The notes below the pieces were generated by a model. It saw only the letters and a list, made by a program, of their open reading frames with translations. It was not told the DNA's origin and searched no databases. The position numbers and the translations under genes are program-made. A DNA stretch of 42,455 nt from the NCBI GenBank assembly GCA_016873995.1, contig VGVR01000030.1:1-42455 (forward strand), read 5' to 3'. Positions 1 to 6,458 of this stretch are shown here, piece after piece; the first letter of the stretch is position 1; each line of letters starts with the position of its first letter. This DNA is from Gemmatimonadota bacterium (GTDB lineage: Bacteria > Gemmatimonadota > Gemmatimonadetes > Longimicrobiales > Gaopeijiaceae).

Positions 1-213
1 CGGGGCGTTGCCCCCGGTCCGGTGGCGATCGGCCAGTCGGTGCGCCTGCCGATGACCGGCCCGGCGGCCAATCAGGGGCGCTTTCGGGCCTCGTTCGACA
101 CCCCCGGCGAGTACATGATCCGCATCCGCATCGACAACTTCGGGGGTGACAGCGCCCCTGGGAACATGTGCTGTTGGACGAATGGGTATGTCAGAGTGAA
201 CGTGACCCCGTAG
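1..213 (+). CDS. C-terminal end of a secreted protein (5' truncated by window)
   Basis: The frame is open from base 1 and ends at the TAG at 211-213, so only the last 70 residues are present. The fragment is Gly/Pro-rich and looks like beta-strands (FRASFDTPGEYMIRIRIDN), with an adjacent Cys pair (MCCWTNGYVRVNV) just before the end. This resembles the last strands of an extracellular Ig-like or cupredoxin-like fold, but I do not recognise the family. GTG at 22 could serve as a start, but nothing ribosome-binding-like precedes it and the frame continues upstream, so I treat it as a fragment. The next gene lies 122 bp downstream, after a short tandem repeat. Confidence 0.6.
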   Translation, partial: RGVAPGPVAIGQSVRLPMTGPAANQGRFRASFDTPGEYMIRIRIDNFGGDSAPGNMCCWTNGYVRVNVTP

Positions 214-257
214 ATTGCCGTAGGTTGTCGGACCGTAGGCTTGTAGCGCAGGACTCG

Positions 258-304
258 TAGGCAAGCAGTCACACTAGTAGGCAAGCAGTCACACTAGCAG
301 TCAC
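258..304. repeat. Two-copy 20-bp tandem repeat plus partial third copy
   Basis: The unit TAGGCAAGCAGTCACACTAG occurs at 258-277 and again, identical, at 278-297. A partial copy (CAGTCAC) follows at 298-304. It fills the short gap between the end of the first gene and the cytochrome/copper protein. The copies are directly adjacent with no spacers, which fits a recent slipped duplication. Confidence 0.85.
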
Positions 305-335
305 ATCGAAGGGCACCTCGATGAGGAGTGCATCC

Positions 336-1679
336 ATGCATTCGACAGTTGATCGCATCCTGGCCCGCGCCGCGATGGGCGCAGTTGCGATGCTCGCGAC
401 GTTCGCGCCGAGCGCCGAGCTCGACGCACAACAGTTCGCCGCCGCGATCCCGGCCGAGCGTGAAGTCACGTTCTCGAACGAGGTCGTCCGCATCCTCCAG
501 CAGAACTGTCAGGTCTGCCACCAGCAGGGTGGCATCGGTCCCATGTCGCTCATGACGTACCAGGACGTCCGCCGCTGGGCGTCGCGCATCAAGACGCAGG
601 TCGTCGAGCGCAACATGCCGCCGTATCAGTACGACACGGACTACGGCATCCAGGACCTCAAGTACGATCCGCGCCTGTCCGAGGAGGACATCGCGACGAT
701 CGTTGCTTGGGTGGATGGCGGTGCGCCGGAGGGGAACCCCTCCGACCTCCCGCCCCCGGTCGAATGGCCCGACCCGGCACAGTTCCGCCTGGCCGAGCGG
801 TTCGGTCCGCCCGACGTGGTCGTGCGCTCGACGCCCTACACGGTTCCCGAGAACGGCCAGGACCTCTGGTGGCAGCCGGTGGTCGAGAGCGGCATCTCGT
901 CGCAGCGCTGCATCCGCGCCATCGAGACGAAGCCTTCGGTCGAAGGCCGTCAGGTGACGCACCACGCGAATTCCAGCTGGCGTTCGGACGGCGGGGCAGG
1001 CGCGGGTGGCCAGCTGTCCGAGTACGCGCTCGGCAAGATCGGTGAGATCATCCCCGAGGGCGCGTGCCGCACGGCGCCGGCCGACGGTCGCGTGGCGTTC
1101 GACATCCACTACTGGCCGAACGGCAAGGAAGTCGTCGACGACCAGGTCGAGGTGGGCATCTGGCTCTATCCCGAAGACTACGCGGGTAAGTACCGCCAGA
1201 CGCTGACGCTCTACTTCCTGAACGGCGGCCGCGGATTCGACATCGCGCCGCACGGGACGCTGATGACCCAGGGCGTGCACCAGTTCAACACACCGGTGCG
1301 CATCGACAGCTGGCAGCCGCACGGACACACCCGACTGGTGGCGATGTCGATGCAGATCATCCGCGCCAACGGCCGGCTCGAGAACGTGAGCATGGTGTCG
1401 AACTGGAGCGCGCTCTGGCACCACAGCCACATCTACGCGGATGACGTCGCGCCGCTCCTCGCGGTGGGCGACAAGCTCCTGTTGACCGGCTGGTACGACA
1501 ACACGGAGAACAACAAGTACAACCCGGACCCCGACCAGTGGGTGGGCATCGGCGACCGCACCGCGGACGAGATGTCGCACGCCTGGATCGCGGTCACGCA
1601 CCTGGACGAGGAAGGGTACCAGGAGCTGGTGCAGCAGCGTCAGGCGGCGCGCCGTCCGGCGGCCGATCAGCAGCAGTAG
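336..1679 (+). CDS. Secreted cytochrome c - PHM-like type II copper monooxygenase fusion
   Basis: This 447-residue protein has a signal peptide ending near ELDA-QQ. A single-haem cytochrome c domain follows (CQVCH at 58-62), then a region that matches the two-domain copper fold of peptidylglycine alpha-hydroxylating monooxygenase (PHM). Likely CuH ligands are H209 and H210 (THHAN) and H258 (FDIHYW). Likely CuM ligands are H329 and H331 (PHGHTR) and M413 (TADEMSHAW, like the DEMC motif of PHM). These assignments are by motif order, not by structure. I chose ATG 336 because GAGGAG lies at 323-328; ATG 321 would add five residues. The family hydroxylates substrates with O2 and external electrons; here the tethered haem may supply them, which is inference. 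A strong hairpin follows at 1704. Confidence 0.82.
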   Translation: MHSTVDRILARAAMGAVAMLATFAPSAELDAQQFAAAIPAEREVTFSNEVVRILQQNCQVCHQQGGIGPMSLMTYQDVRRWASRIKTQVVERNMPPYQYDTDYGIQDLKYDPRLSEEDIATIVAWVDGGAPEGNPSDLPPPVEWPDPAQFRLAERFGPPDVVVRSTPYTVPENGQDLWWQPVVESGISSQRCIRAIETKPSVEGRQVTHHANSSWRSDGGAGAGGQLSEYALGKIGEIIPEGACRTAPADGRVAFDIHYWPNGKEVVDDQVEVGIWLYPEDYAGKYRQTLTLYFLNGGRGFDIAPHGTLMTQGVHQFNTPVRIDSWQPHGHTRLVAMSMQIIRANGRLENVSMVSNWSALWHHSHIYADDVAPLLAVGDKLLLTGWYDNTENNKYNPDPDQWVGIGDRTADEMSHAWIAVTHLDEEGYQELVQQRQAARRPAADQQQ

Positions 1680-1703
1680 TCGCTCGCGATTCTGAGGGAC
1701 CCG

Positions 1704-1735
1704 GAGCCGCTGGCGGGGTGACCCGCCAGCGGCTC
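1704..1735 (+). terminator. Perfect 14-bp stem terminator-like hairpin
   Basis: GAGCCGCTGGCGGG (1704-1717) pairs perfectly with 1722-1735 around a 4-nt loop. It sits 24 nt after the stop of the copper monooxygenase gene. Only TTGG follows, with no proper T-run, so it may stop transcription inefficiently or stabilise the 3' end. Confidence 0.65.
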
Positions 1736-1822
1736 TTGGCTGTCCCCCCTCGACGGTCTGGCCGGGTGTCGTGCCGACCAGCATCTTCCCGGCCATTCCG
1801 AAACCATGCGCGGGAGTGGGTG

Positions 1823-2284
1823 ATGGCACTCAGCGGTCGGTGGGGGATCGTGATGCTCGTGGTGATCACCGCCTGCGGCGGCGATACGGCCGCCAGCGAT
1901 GCGGCGTCGGGCGGTGCCCCAGCGGATGCCGCCTCGTCGCCCCCGGCCCGGCCGCCGGTCGACCCGAGGGTGCGTGAGCTCGCAGCGGGGCGTGCCCTCT
2001 ACGAGGAGAACTGCCTGCTCTGCCACGGGCTCCGTGGCGAGGGCGACGGCACCGGGGCCGCCGGGCTCGCGGTGAAGCCGACGAACATCCGCGAGCACTT
2101 CGGTGAGCACAGCTTCGACGAGATCGTCGAGCACGTCGTGGCTGGCGTTCCTCCCGCCATGCCGGCCGCGGCGATCCACGAGGAGGAGGTGAAGCTGGTG
2201 CTCTCCTACATCTGGTCGACGATTCCCGACTCGGCCCAGGCGCGTCTGCGCGCCCTCCAGGAGCAGGCGGCCGAAGAGCACTGA
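1823..2284 (+). CDS. Class I cytochrome c lipoprotein
   Basis: This 153-residue protein has a lipobox (ITAC, C18) followed by a long Ala/Ser/Pro linker (about 20-46). The cytochrome c domain carries CLLCH at 64-68. PPAMPA, about 40 residues later, supplies a probable distal Met ligand. It should sit on a membrane as a mono-haem electron carrier. ATG 1823 is chosen because the hydrophobic lipoprotein signal starts there and GGGAG lies at 1812-1816. It lies between the copper monooxygenase and another haem lipoprotein, which suggests a shared electron-transfer role (inference). The exact partner cannot be told from sequence. Confidence 0.82.
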   Translation: MALSGRWGIVMLVVITACGGDTAASDAASGGAPADAASSPPARPPVDPRVRELAAGRALYEENCLLCHGLRGEGDGTGAAGLAVKPTNIREHFGEHSFDEIVEHVVAGVPPAMPAAAIHEEEVKLVLSYIWSTIPDSAQARLRALQEQAAEEH

Positions 2285-2393
2285 GTTCGCCGACCTTCTC
2301 CGCATCCGCGGGACAGTAGCCGGTACTCGCGGCACGGCGCGGACTCACGCGAGGGTAGTGCATCCGGGCCGCCGCCGTGTATGTTGGCGCCCC

Positions 2394-2879
2394 ATGAAAC
2401 TCACTCGCAGGACCGCCGCCGCTGCTGCGCTCGTCGCCCTCGGCGCGTGCACGCAGGCGGAGCAAGAGGCGGCTTCGAACTACCGCCCGGTCGGCGACCT
2501 CGCCGACCTGATGGCCGGAGTCGTGGAGCCTGCGGCCGAGGTGATCTGGGATGCGGTGGGTGTGATCGTGGACGCAGAGGGCGAGCACCAACTCGCTCCG
2601 CAGACCGAGGAGGAGTGGATGGCCCTCCGCCTCGCGGCGTACACGGTGGCCGAGTCGGGGAATCTGCTCATGATGCCCGAGCGGGCGCTCGACCAGGGCG
2701 CGTGGATCACCATGTCGCAGTCGCTGGTCGAGATGGGGCAGCGCGCCATCGAGGCGGCGGACGCCCGCAATCTGGACGCCATCTTCGACGTAGGCGCCGA
2801 GATCTACTACGTGTGCACGAACTGCCACGGGACGTATGCGCTCGAGACCCTGCGGCCAAACGACGCGCGGGCCAACTGA
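2394..2879 (+). CDS. Cytochrome c'-like (class II) lipoprotein
   Basis: This 161-residue lipoprotein has a Tat-like or Lys/Arg start (MKLTRR) and the lipobox LGAC. The body looks all-helical, and the haem motif CTNCH lies near the C-terminus (YVCTNCHGTYALE). A C-terminal CxxCH in a four-helix bundle is the layout of class II cytochromes (c', c-556). No distal Met is obvious. I see no Shine-Dalgarno sequence before ATG 2394. A TATGTT hexamer at 2380-2385 lies close to the start, so a short or absent leader is possible. The next gene starts 9 nt after the stop. Family members bind NO or carry electrons; which applies here is unknown. Confidence 0.72.
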   Translation: MKLTRRTAAAAALVALGACTQAEQEAASNYRPVGDLADLMAGVVEPAAEVIWDAVGVIVDAEGEHQLAPQTEEEWMALRLAAYTVAESGNLLMMPERALDQGAWITMSQSLVEMGQRAIEAADARNLDAIFDVGAEIYYVCTNCHGTYALETLRPNDARAN

Positions 2880-2888
2880 CACTCACCC

Positions 2889-3446
2889 ATGATCCACGAC
2901 TTCCTGACCTGGCTCGGCAGCACCGAATGGAGTGTTCGCCTGCTGGAGTCGCTCTGGGTATGGCCGCTGATCGAGTCCACCCACGTGCTCTCCATCGCGC
3001 TCTTCGTCGGCAGCGCGATGATGATGGATCTGCGGTTGATGGGCGTGAGGTTCGGCACTGTCCGAGCCTCGGACTTCACGAGCCGACTCCTGCCTTGGAC
3101 GCGCGGCGGGTTCGTGGTGATGGTGATCACGGGAATCTTGGTCTTCTACTCGAACCCAGTGCGCTACTATCACAACATCTTCTTTCGCCTGAAGATGATC
3201 CTCATGGTCGTGGCGGGGCTGAACATCTGGCTCTTCCACTCGCGCATCCACAACCGCGTCGCGGATTGGGATACAGCCGCGCCGCCGCCGCGCGCTGCCC
3301 GCGTTGCCGGGCTGGTGTCGTTCGCCTCGTGGACGCTGATCGTGGTGTTCGGGCGACTCATCGCCTACAACTGGTTCGACTGTGACCTCCAGCCGCAACC
3401 CGGGTTCGTGAACTGGGCTTCGGGCTGCATGCTACCCGCTGAGTAG
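2889..3446 (+). CDS. DUF6644 family membrane protein (copy 1)
   Basis: A 185-residue integral membrane protein with about four hydrophobic helices. It opens with the DUF6644 signature: an ESLWVWPLIESTHVL helix followed by GSAMMMDLRLMG. A conserved His lies in the first helix (ESTHV) and a second in RYYHNIFF, so haem or quinone binding is conceivable but not shown. The C-terminus adds a tail with two Cys (FDCDLQPQPGF, ASGCML) that copy 2 lacks. It follows the c'-like lipoprotein by 9 nt and precedes its paralog by 9 nt, so all three are probably co-transcribed. The family has no established function. Confidence 0.78.
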   Translation: MIHDFLTWLGSTEWSVRLLESLWVWPLIESTHVLSIALFVGSAMMMDLRLMGVRFGTVRASDFTSRLLPWTRGGFVVMVITGILVFYSNPVRYYHNIFFRLKMILMVVAGLNIWLFHSRIHNRVADWDTAAPPPRAARVAGLVSFASWTLIVVFGRLIAYNWFDCDLQPQPGFVNWASGCMLPAE

Positions 3447-3455
3447 GAGACGCGA

Positions 3456-3923
3456 GTGCTGCTTCCGTTCTTCGAGTGGTGCGAGGCGACGACGCTGGGG
3501 CGCGTCGTGCGCGAATCGCTCTGGATGTTCCCGGTCATCGAGGCGATCCACCTGGTCGGCCTCTGCGTGCTCGGCGGCTCGCTGCTCGTGGTCGACTTCC
3601 GCTTGCTGGGCACGGGCCTGAAGGACTCGACGATCGCGGATCTGGATCGTCAGGCGCGCCCTTGGATGCTGCTCGGCGTGGCGGTGATGTTATCGACGGG
3701 CGTGCCGCTCTTCCTGTCGGAAGCGATCAAGTGCTACTACAACACAGCGTTCTGGGTGAAGATCCTGACGCTGCCGGTGGCGCTGCTCTTCACGCTGCTC
3801 GTGAAGGAGCGCTTCGCCCGCACCGCGACGGAAACCTCGACGTCGAGCCGGTGGGTCGGCGCGACGGACCTGCTGCTGTGGTTCGTCGTCGCCGCGGGAG
3901 GGCGCTGGATCGGCTTCAGCTGA
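3456..3923 (+). CDS. DUF6644 family membrane protein (copy 2)
   Basis: A 155-residue paralog of the preceding gene. It shares ESLWMFPVIEAIHLVGL, GGSLLVVDFRLLG and the YYNTAFWVKIL helix, with four predicted membrane segments. Start is GTG 3456 with AGGAG at 3445-3449, six bases upstream. The in-membrane His is kept (EAIHL), but the second His of copy 1 (RYYHN) is Tyr here (KCYYN). Tandem copies suggest a heteromeric membrane unit next to the cytochromes (inference). The stop codon lies inside a strong hairpin shared with the convergent gene. Confidence 0.78.
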   Translation: MLLPFFEWCEATTLGRVVRESLWMFPVIEAIHLVGLCVLGGSLLVVDFRLLGTGLKDSTIADLDRQARPWMLLGVAVMLSTGVPLFLSEAIKCYYNTAFWVKILTLPVALLFTLLVKERFARTATETSTSSRWVGATDLLLWFVVAAGGRWIGFS

Positions 3924-3929
3924 TCCAGC
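3904..3929. terminator. Hairpin between convergent genes
   Basis: GCTGGATCGGC (3904-3914) pairs with 3919-3929 around a TTCA loop: 11 pairs including one G-U. It covers the stop of the DUF6644 gene and lies 22 nt past the stop of the convergent DUF6152 gene. No T-run follows on either strand. Confidence 0.5.
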
Positions 3930-3950
3930 CGCGCCGGCCGTTCGGCCGCG

Positions 3951-4424
3951 TCAGCAGCGTCCCGCCGCCTCGCGCTGCGCCACCGCGTCGGCGTCGTACG
4001 GCGCGCCCGTGCCCGACGAGCCCAAGAAGATCTTCGAGCCGTCGGCGAACGTGATGTCGCGGCCGTTCGCCCGCTTGAGCGAATGGTCCTTGGTCTGGTA
4101 GCCGTCCACGATCACCTCGGTGCCGATCGCCAAGCACTCCCGGCGTAGTCCGCGGCGGAGCAGCGTGTTCGGCGTGCCACCCTCGACGGCCCACACCTCC
4201 TGATTCGGATCTGGGGGCACCACGGTTTGGCCCTCCTTCACCATCTCCGTGACGGCGATGTGGACCCAGGTATGCGGGTTCACCCACTCGAGCCGCGTGA
4301 TGCGTCCCTCGATGCGGATGGGTGCGTCGCGGTCGAATTCAGCGCCGAACGCGTGGTGTGCGACGAGCGGCGCCGCCGCGACCAAGAGCGAGAGGCCGCC
4401 CGCCAGTAGGGTCGACTTCTTCAT
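3951..4424 (-). CDS. DUF6152 family secreted protein
   Basis: A 157-residue protein with an N-terminal signal peptide (MKKSTLLAGGLSLLVAAAPL, then VAHHAFGAEFD). The HHAFGAEFD start and WVNPHTWVHIAV motif are typical of DUF6152, a small periplasmic beta-barrel-like domain of unknown function. ATG 4424 has GAGGTG nine bases upstream, and that site overlaps the stop codon of the upstream gene (8-nt gap), so the two are translationally linked. DUF6152 genes are often found beside the 'PRT' secreted family seen here; a shared envelope role is inferred only. Confidence 0.78.
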   Translation of the reverse strand: MKKSTLLAGGLSLLVAAAPLVAHHAFGAEFDRDAPIRIEGRITRLEWVNPHTWVHIAVTEMVKEGQTVVPPDPNQEVWAVEGGTPNTLLRRGLRRECLAIGTEVIVDGYQTKDHSLKRANGRDITFADGSKIFLGSSGTGAPYDADAVAQREAAGRC

Positions 4425-4432
4425 GATGTTGT

Positions 4433-5506
4433 TCACCTCGGTTGAGCAGGGCCCGCTTGCGCGGCCCGGCGCTCTTCCGCCCGGGCACCGCTCAAGACGT
4501 TGGCGAGCGCGTAGTTCCCCTCGTGGCACGCGTACTCGTACACCTGAGCGTCGAGCCGGTTGTAAGGCACTTCGCCGCCCCACGGCTGCGTGTACGTGGA
4601 CGGATCGATCACGGTGAACTCGTAGTTGAGCTTGTTCGCGTCCACCCGCGTGAAGCGCTCGAGCACGCGCAGAGCCTCCGTAGGCGCGATACCCTGCAGG
4701 CCCTGATCCGGATGAATGTTGGTGGTCTCGACCACCAAAGTGTCCCCCACCCAGCGCCCCCACGAGTCGCCGCCGTAGGGGCGGATGTGTGCGGGGAGCG
4801 GCTTCCGGTCGCCGAGCCTGATCACGCGCACGTCGTGCACCATCTCCGTCATGATCATGACGTGATCGGCGGTCTGCACGATCGTGTAGTTGTTGTTGTA
4901 GAAGTAGTTCGGGAGCATGGGCGGGCCGAGGTTCGACCCGAACGACAAGATGCAGCGCTCGGCCATGGGTCGGTTCTCGGGGTTGTCGTACTGCCCGAAC
5001 CTCGGTGCCGACGCACGCGCGTCCGACATGCGCCTCTGCGCCTCCTGCGTGAGCGGTGGACGCCGTCCGCTCTCCGGATCCATGATGAGCGAACTGCGCG
5101 CCTGACCGTTGACGATGGCCACGCGGTCGCCCGCATCGATCCAGAAGTAGTTGTAGCCGCCCACGCCCCCGGCTGCGCCGCTCGAGCCGTCACCGCCGAC
5201 GGGTGGGGCGGCACGGTCGGGATCGGTCGGCGCGGCCGCCTCCTCGATGCGCGAAGCGCGATTCCCTTCGATCTGTGCCACTTCCGCGCTCGAGAGCACG
5301 GGAGGCTGGCCCTCCGGACGCTGGATCGGGGTGATGGTCGCGTTCGACCAATTTCCCTGCAGATCCGGTCGACCGTCGGGCGTGCGCGGGATCTCCGACT
5401 GGCTGGCGCGCCGCGCGGGTGCTTGCGCGGAAAGCGGCGCGACCAGGCCACCGATGAGCAGCGCCGCAAACGCCGCGGCGATGGCGAGTGAGCTGCGATG
5501 GCTCAT
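4433..5506 (-). CDS. Secreted 'IPRTPDGRPDLQGxW' family protein (paralog 1)
   Basis: A 357-residue protein with a clear signal peptide (SLAIAAAFAALLIGGLVAPL, cleavage near SAQ). The mature protein starts with the conserved IPRTPDGRPDLQGNW block and the NATITPIQRP motif. Further shared blocks are GPPMLP, QTADHVMIMTEMVHDVRVI, SWGRWVGDTLVVE and, near the end, YEYACHEGNYA. I know no assigned function for this family. It carries no recognisable catalytic motif, though the Cys-His pair (ACHEGN) is invariant between paralogs 1 and 3. ATG 5506 is preceded by GGGAAGG. It lies 14 nt after paralog 2 and 8 nt before DUF6152, so the three form an operon. Confidence 0.72.
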   Translation of the reverse strand: MSHRSSLAIAAAFAALLIGGLVAPLSAQAPARRASQSEIPRTPDGRPDLQGNWSNATITPIQRPEGQPPVLSSAEVAQIEGNRASRIEEAAAPTDPDRAAPPVGGDGSSGAAGGVGGYNYFWIDAGDRVAIVNGQARSSLIMDPESGRRPPLTQEAQRRMSDARASAPRFGQYDNPENRPMAERCILSFGSNLGPPMLPNYFYNNNYTIVQTADHVMIMTEMVHDVRVIRLGDRKPLPAHIRPYGGDSWGRWVGDTLVVETTNIHPDQGLQGIAPTEALRVLERFTRVDANKLNYEFTVIDPSTYTQPWGGEVPYNRLDAQVYEYACHEGNYALANVLSGARAEERRAAQAGPAQPR

Positions 5507-5520
5507 GGACCTTCCCTCGC

Positions 5521-6348
5521 TCAGCGAATGGGGTTCCTGCGGAGATGTCCGTACATGAGCTCTTCCACGAACTCGACGCACTTGAACTGGCCCAGCCGCG
5601 CGTTCTCGTCGACGTGGCGGTAGAGGGGCGTGCGTATTTGCCAGGGGCGCGAGAACGTCTCGGGGTCCTCGATGGTCGCCTCGTACATGATGTGATCACG
5701 GTCCGAGAGCGTGAACCGCTCGGTCACTACCATTTGCCAGCTGTGGTGATTGCCGGCGCGATCGAACCAAGTCTGGTCGTTGAAGCCGTTCGAGACCACC
5801 ACGAACGTGTCGCCCTCCCAGTGTCCGACCGACTGCCCCATCCAGCTGTCCACCTGCGGCGGACCCGGGTCTACGAGGTAGACGTTGCGCACGGCCCCAG
5901 CGTACTCGAAGGCCATGAAGAAGTGGCTTTCGCTCTGGAAGATCTGGAACGGGAACGGCATGTACATCGCGCGCGGCACCCCCGGCAGATAGCACTTGAT
6001 CTCCGGGTCGCGGTCGAGCCAGTTCTCGCGGTTCTCGTTGCGTCGCTGGAGGGCCGCCGGGAGATAGGGGATCTCACCGCCCACCACGATGCCCCACCCG
6101 GACGGCACCGCGCCCGCGGCCCCCAGCGCCAGCACCACGTTCGCGGGGACGGGCACGACCGGTCCGGGCTGCATGGCGAGCGCGGGGCGGGCCACGTGCG
6201 GCTCGATGTCCCAGTGAGTATTCCCGAGCGCTTGCCAGATGCCGTTGAAGTCCGGGCGTCCGGACGGCGTGCGGGGGATCTGCTGTGCCGGGGCGGGGGC
6301 CGCGATGGCCGCGAGTAGCAGGAGCGCCGCGAGGGAGCTACGCGTCAT
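5521..6348 (-). CDS. Secreted 'IPRTPSGRPDFNGIW' family protein (paralog 2)
   Basis: A 275-residue relative of the next gene downstream. It has a signal peptide (MTRSSLAALLLLAAIAAPAP, then AQQ) and the same IPRTPSGRPDFNGIWQ block. Matching elements are CYLPGVPRAMY, VDSWMGQSVGHWEGDTFVVV (compare SWGRWVGDTLVVE) and a C-terminal FKCVEFVEE, where paralogs 1 and 3 have YEYACHEGN. It therefore keeps the Cys but lacks the His. ATG 6348 has AAGGAAGG close upstream. It is the first gene of the 6348-to-3951 operon; a 110-bp gap separates it from the quinohemoprotein gene. Function unknown. Confidence 0.7.
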   Translation of the reverse strand: MTRSSLAALLLLAAIAAPAPAQQIPRTPSGRPDFNGIWQALGNTHWDIEPHVARPALAMQPGPVVPVPANVVLALGAAGAVPSGWGIVVGGEIPYLPAALQRRNENRENWLDRDPEIKCYLPGVPRAMYMPFPFQIFQSESHFFMAFEYAGAVRNVYLVDPGPPQVDSWMGQSVGHWEGDTFVVVSNGFNDQTWFDRAGNHHSWQMVVTERFTLSDRDHIMYEATIEDPETFSRPWQIRTPLYRHVDENARLGQFKCVEFVEELMYGHLRRNPIR

Positions 6349-6458
6349 GCTTCCTTCCTTGTGCCGTTGTGTGGTGTCGTTACCCGAGGTGCGGGAATGT
6401 GTGCCTCGCGGCGGGGCCGTGCCAGGGCGGAGGGGGGCGCGGGGGTCCCGACTGGGTG

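Noticed and set aside
258..304. Possible CRISPR remnant
   Set aside because: Repeat copies are contiguous with no spacers and no cas genes are present.
294..1829. 511-codon antisense open frame over the copper monooxygenase gene
   Set aside because: Arg/Val/Asp-rich shadow frame produced by high G+C; no recognisable domain, while the plus strand has haem and copper motifs.
4442..5491. 349-codon plus-strand frame over paralog 1
   Set aside because: Low-complexity Arg/His/Val composition typical of antisense shadows; the minus strand encodes a signal peptide and conserved blocks.
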